From NCBI GenBank assembly GCA_013822725.1, contig PNKX01000005.1, positions 124,001 to 188,000 of the forward strand: 64,000 nucleotides of DNA, read 5' to 3'. Shown here in pieces: positions 63,761-64,000 of the stretch. A program made the translations under genes and the position numbers. The stretch's first letter is position 1. Each line of letters starts with the position of its first letter. The notes beneath the pieces were generated by a model. It was not told the origin of the DNA. It was given only the letters and a program-made list of their open reading frames with translations, and did no database searches. The stretch comes from Pirellula sp. (GTDB lineage: Bacteria; Planctomycetota; Planctomycetia; Pirellulales; Lacipirellulaceae).

Positions 63761-63788
63761 AGCCCCCGGTTCTTCAAACCGGGGGCCC
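63761..63788. repeat. CCCCCGG hairpin between ettA and the last gene
   Basis: The stem AGCCCCCGGTT/AACCGGGGGC has a CTTC loop. It is a sibling of the terminator at 39311 and the hairpin at 23132. It lacks a T-run, so it may be a weak terminator or an mRNA-end stabiliser. Confidence 0.65.
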
Positions 63789-63804
63789 GGAGCGCCCGAA
63801 TATC

Positions 63805-64000
63805 ATGAGCATCGTTCGCGTAGGATCAACGCAAAAGTTCTCCGACAACTGGGACAACATCTTCACCGCCGACAAGCCGAAGCCGGCGAAGAAGGCCGCG
63901 GGAACAAAGAAAAAGGCCAAGCCATCGAAGCCCGCTGCGCCGGCGCCCGCCGCCAAGAAGTCGACGAAGAAAAAAGCGGCGAAAGCCAAGGCGAGCGCCG
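63805..64000 (+). CDS. Small protein with Lys/Ala-rich tail (partial)
   Basis: The frame starts ATG and reads MSIVRVGSTQKFSDNWDNIF, followed by a Lys/Ala/Pro-rich run (KPKPAKKAAGTKKKAKPSKP) that continues past the window. The N-terminal part may be a small conserved domain. The tail resembles histone H1-like or nucleic-acid-binding tails. Function is unknown; only the first 65 residues are visible. Confidence 0.6.
   Translation, partial: MSIVRVGSTQKFSDNWDNIFTADKPKPAKKAAGTKKKAKPSKPAAPAPAAKKSTKKKAAKAKASA

Overview
The window looks like chromosomal DNA from a planctomycete, most likely of the Pirellulales type. It is GC-rich throughout most of its length. It carries gene families typical of that phylum: a DUF1559 pseudopilin-like protein, a BBP7-type outer-membrane beta-barrel, a PEP-CTERM protein, large secreted TPR proteins, and many small lipoproteins of unknown role. 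Most genes are ordinary single-gene or two-gene units separated by short spacers that are packed with hairpin repeats. No rRNA, tRNA, CRISPR array or complete insertion sequence was recognised. Assignments come from reading motifs by eye; no database search was run.

Left part (1-17 kb): the end of prmC, a DUF4261 protein, a YhaM-like exoribonuclease, an acyltransferase, a Xer recombinase, two secreted repeat proteins (1043 and 358 aa), a sulfotransferase, and a compact flagellar export operon on the minus strand (fliO-fliP-fliQ-fliR-flhB). An MtfA-type metallopeptidase fused to TPRs follows.

Middle (17-35 kb): a cyclopropane-fatty-acid-synthase-like methyltransferase, a lipoprotein alpha/beta hydrolase whose nucleophile serine is alanine, DUF2237, then an AT-richer island (about 20.1-22.3 kb) with a ComEC-like metallo-beta-lactamase gene and a membrane-protein gene broken by an in-frame amber codon. 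Beyond it lie MuiA/DUF4139, an M14 peptidase, a beta-lactamase-fold hydrolase, purF, trmB, a FabZ-like dehydratase, a 32-aa gene resembling ribosomal protein bL37, a TraB/GumN-like lipoprotein and the BBP7 protein.

Right part (35-64 kb): a 1196-aa fusion of fatty-acyl-AMP ligase, acyl carrier protein and alpha-oxoamine synthase, then a four-gene unit resembling a minimal type VII secretion system: a WXG100-like protein, a coiled-coil protein, a second small W-x-D helical protein and a 1307-aa FtsK/EccC-like ATPase. Downstream are a PEP-CTERM gene, a truncated second copy of the ATPase C-terminus and a SUKH (SMI1/KNR4) gene of the kind often used as toxin immunity. Housekeeping genes (eno, surE, guaA, ettA) and hypothetical secreted proteins fill the rest.

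The most unusual non-coding feature is a set of dispersed hairpins. Some are GC-rich palindromes built on CCCCGGGCTCCGCCCGGGG-like stems. Others have arms built from short imperfectly repeated words, and several are nested one inside another. A few GC-rich hairpins lie inside coding sequences, and different repeat types occupy each junction of the type VII-like unit.
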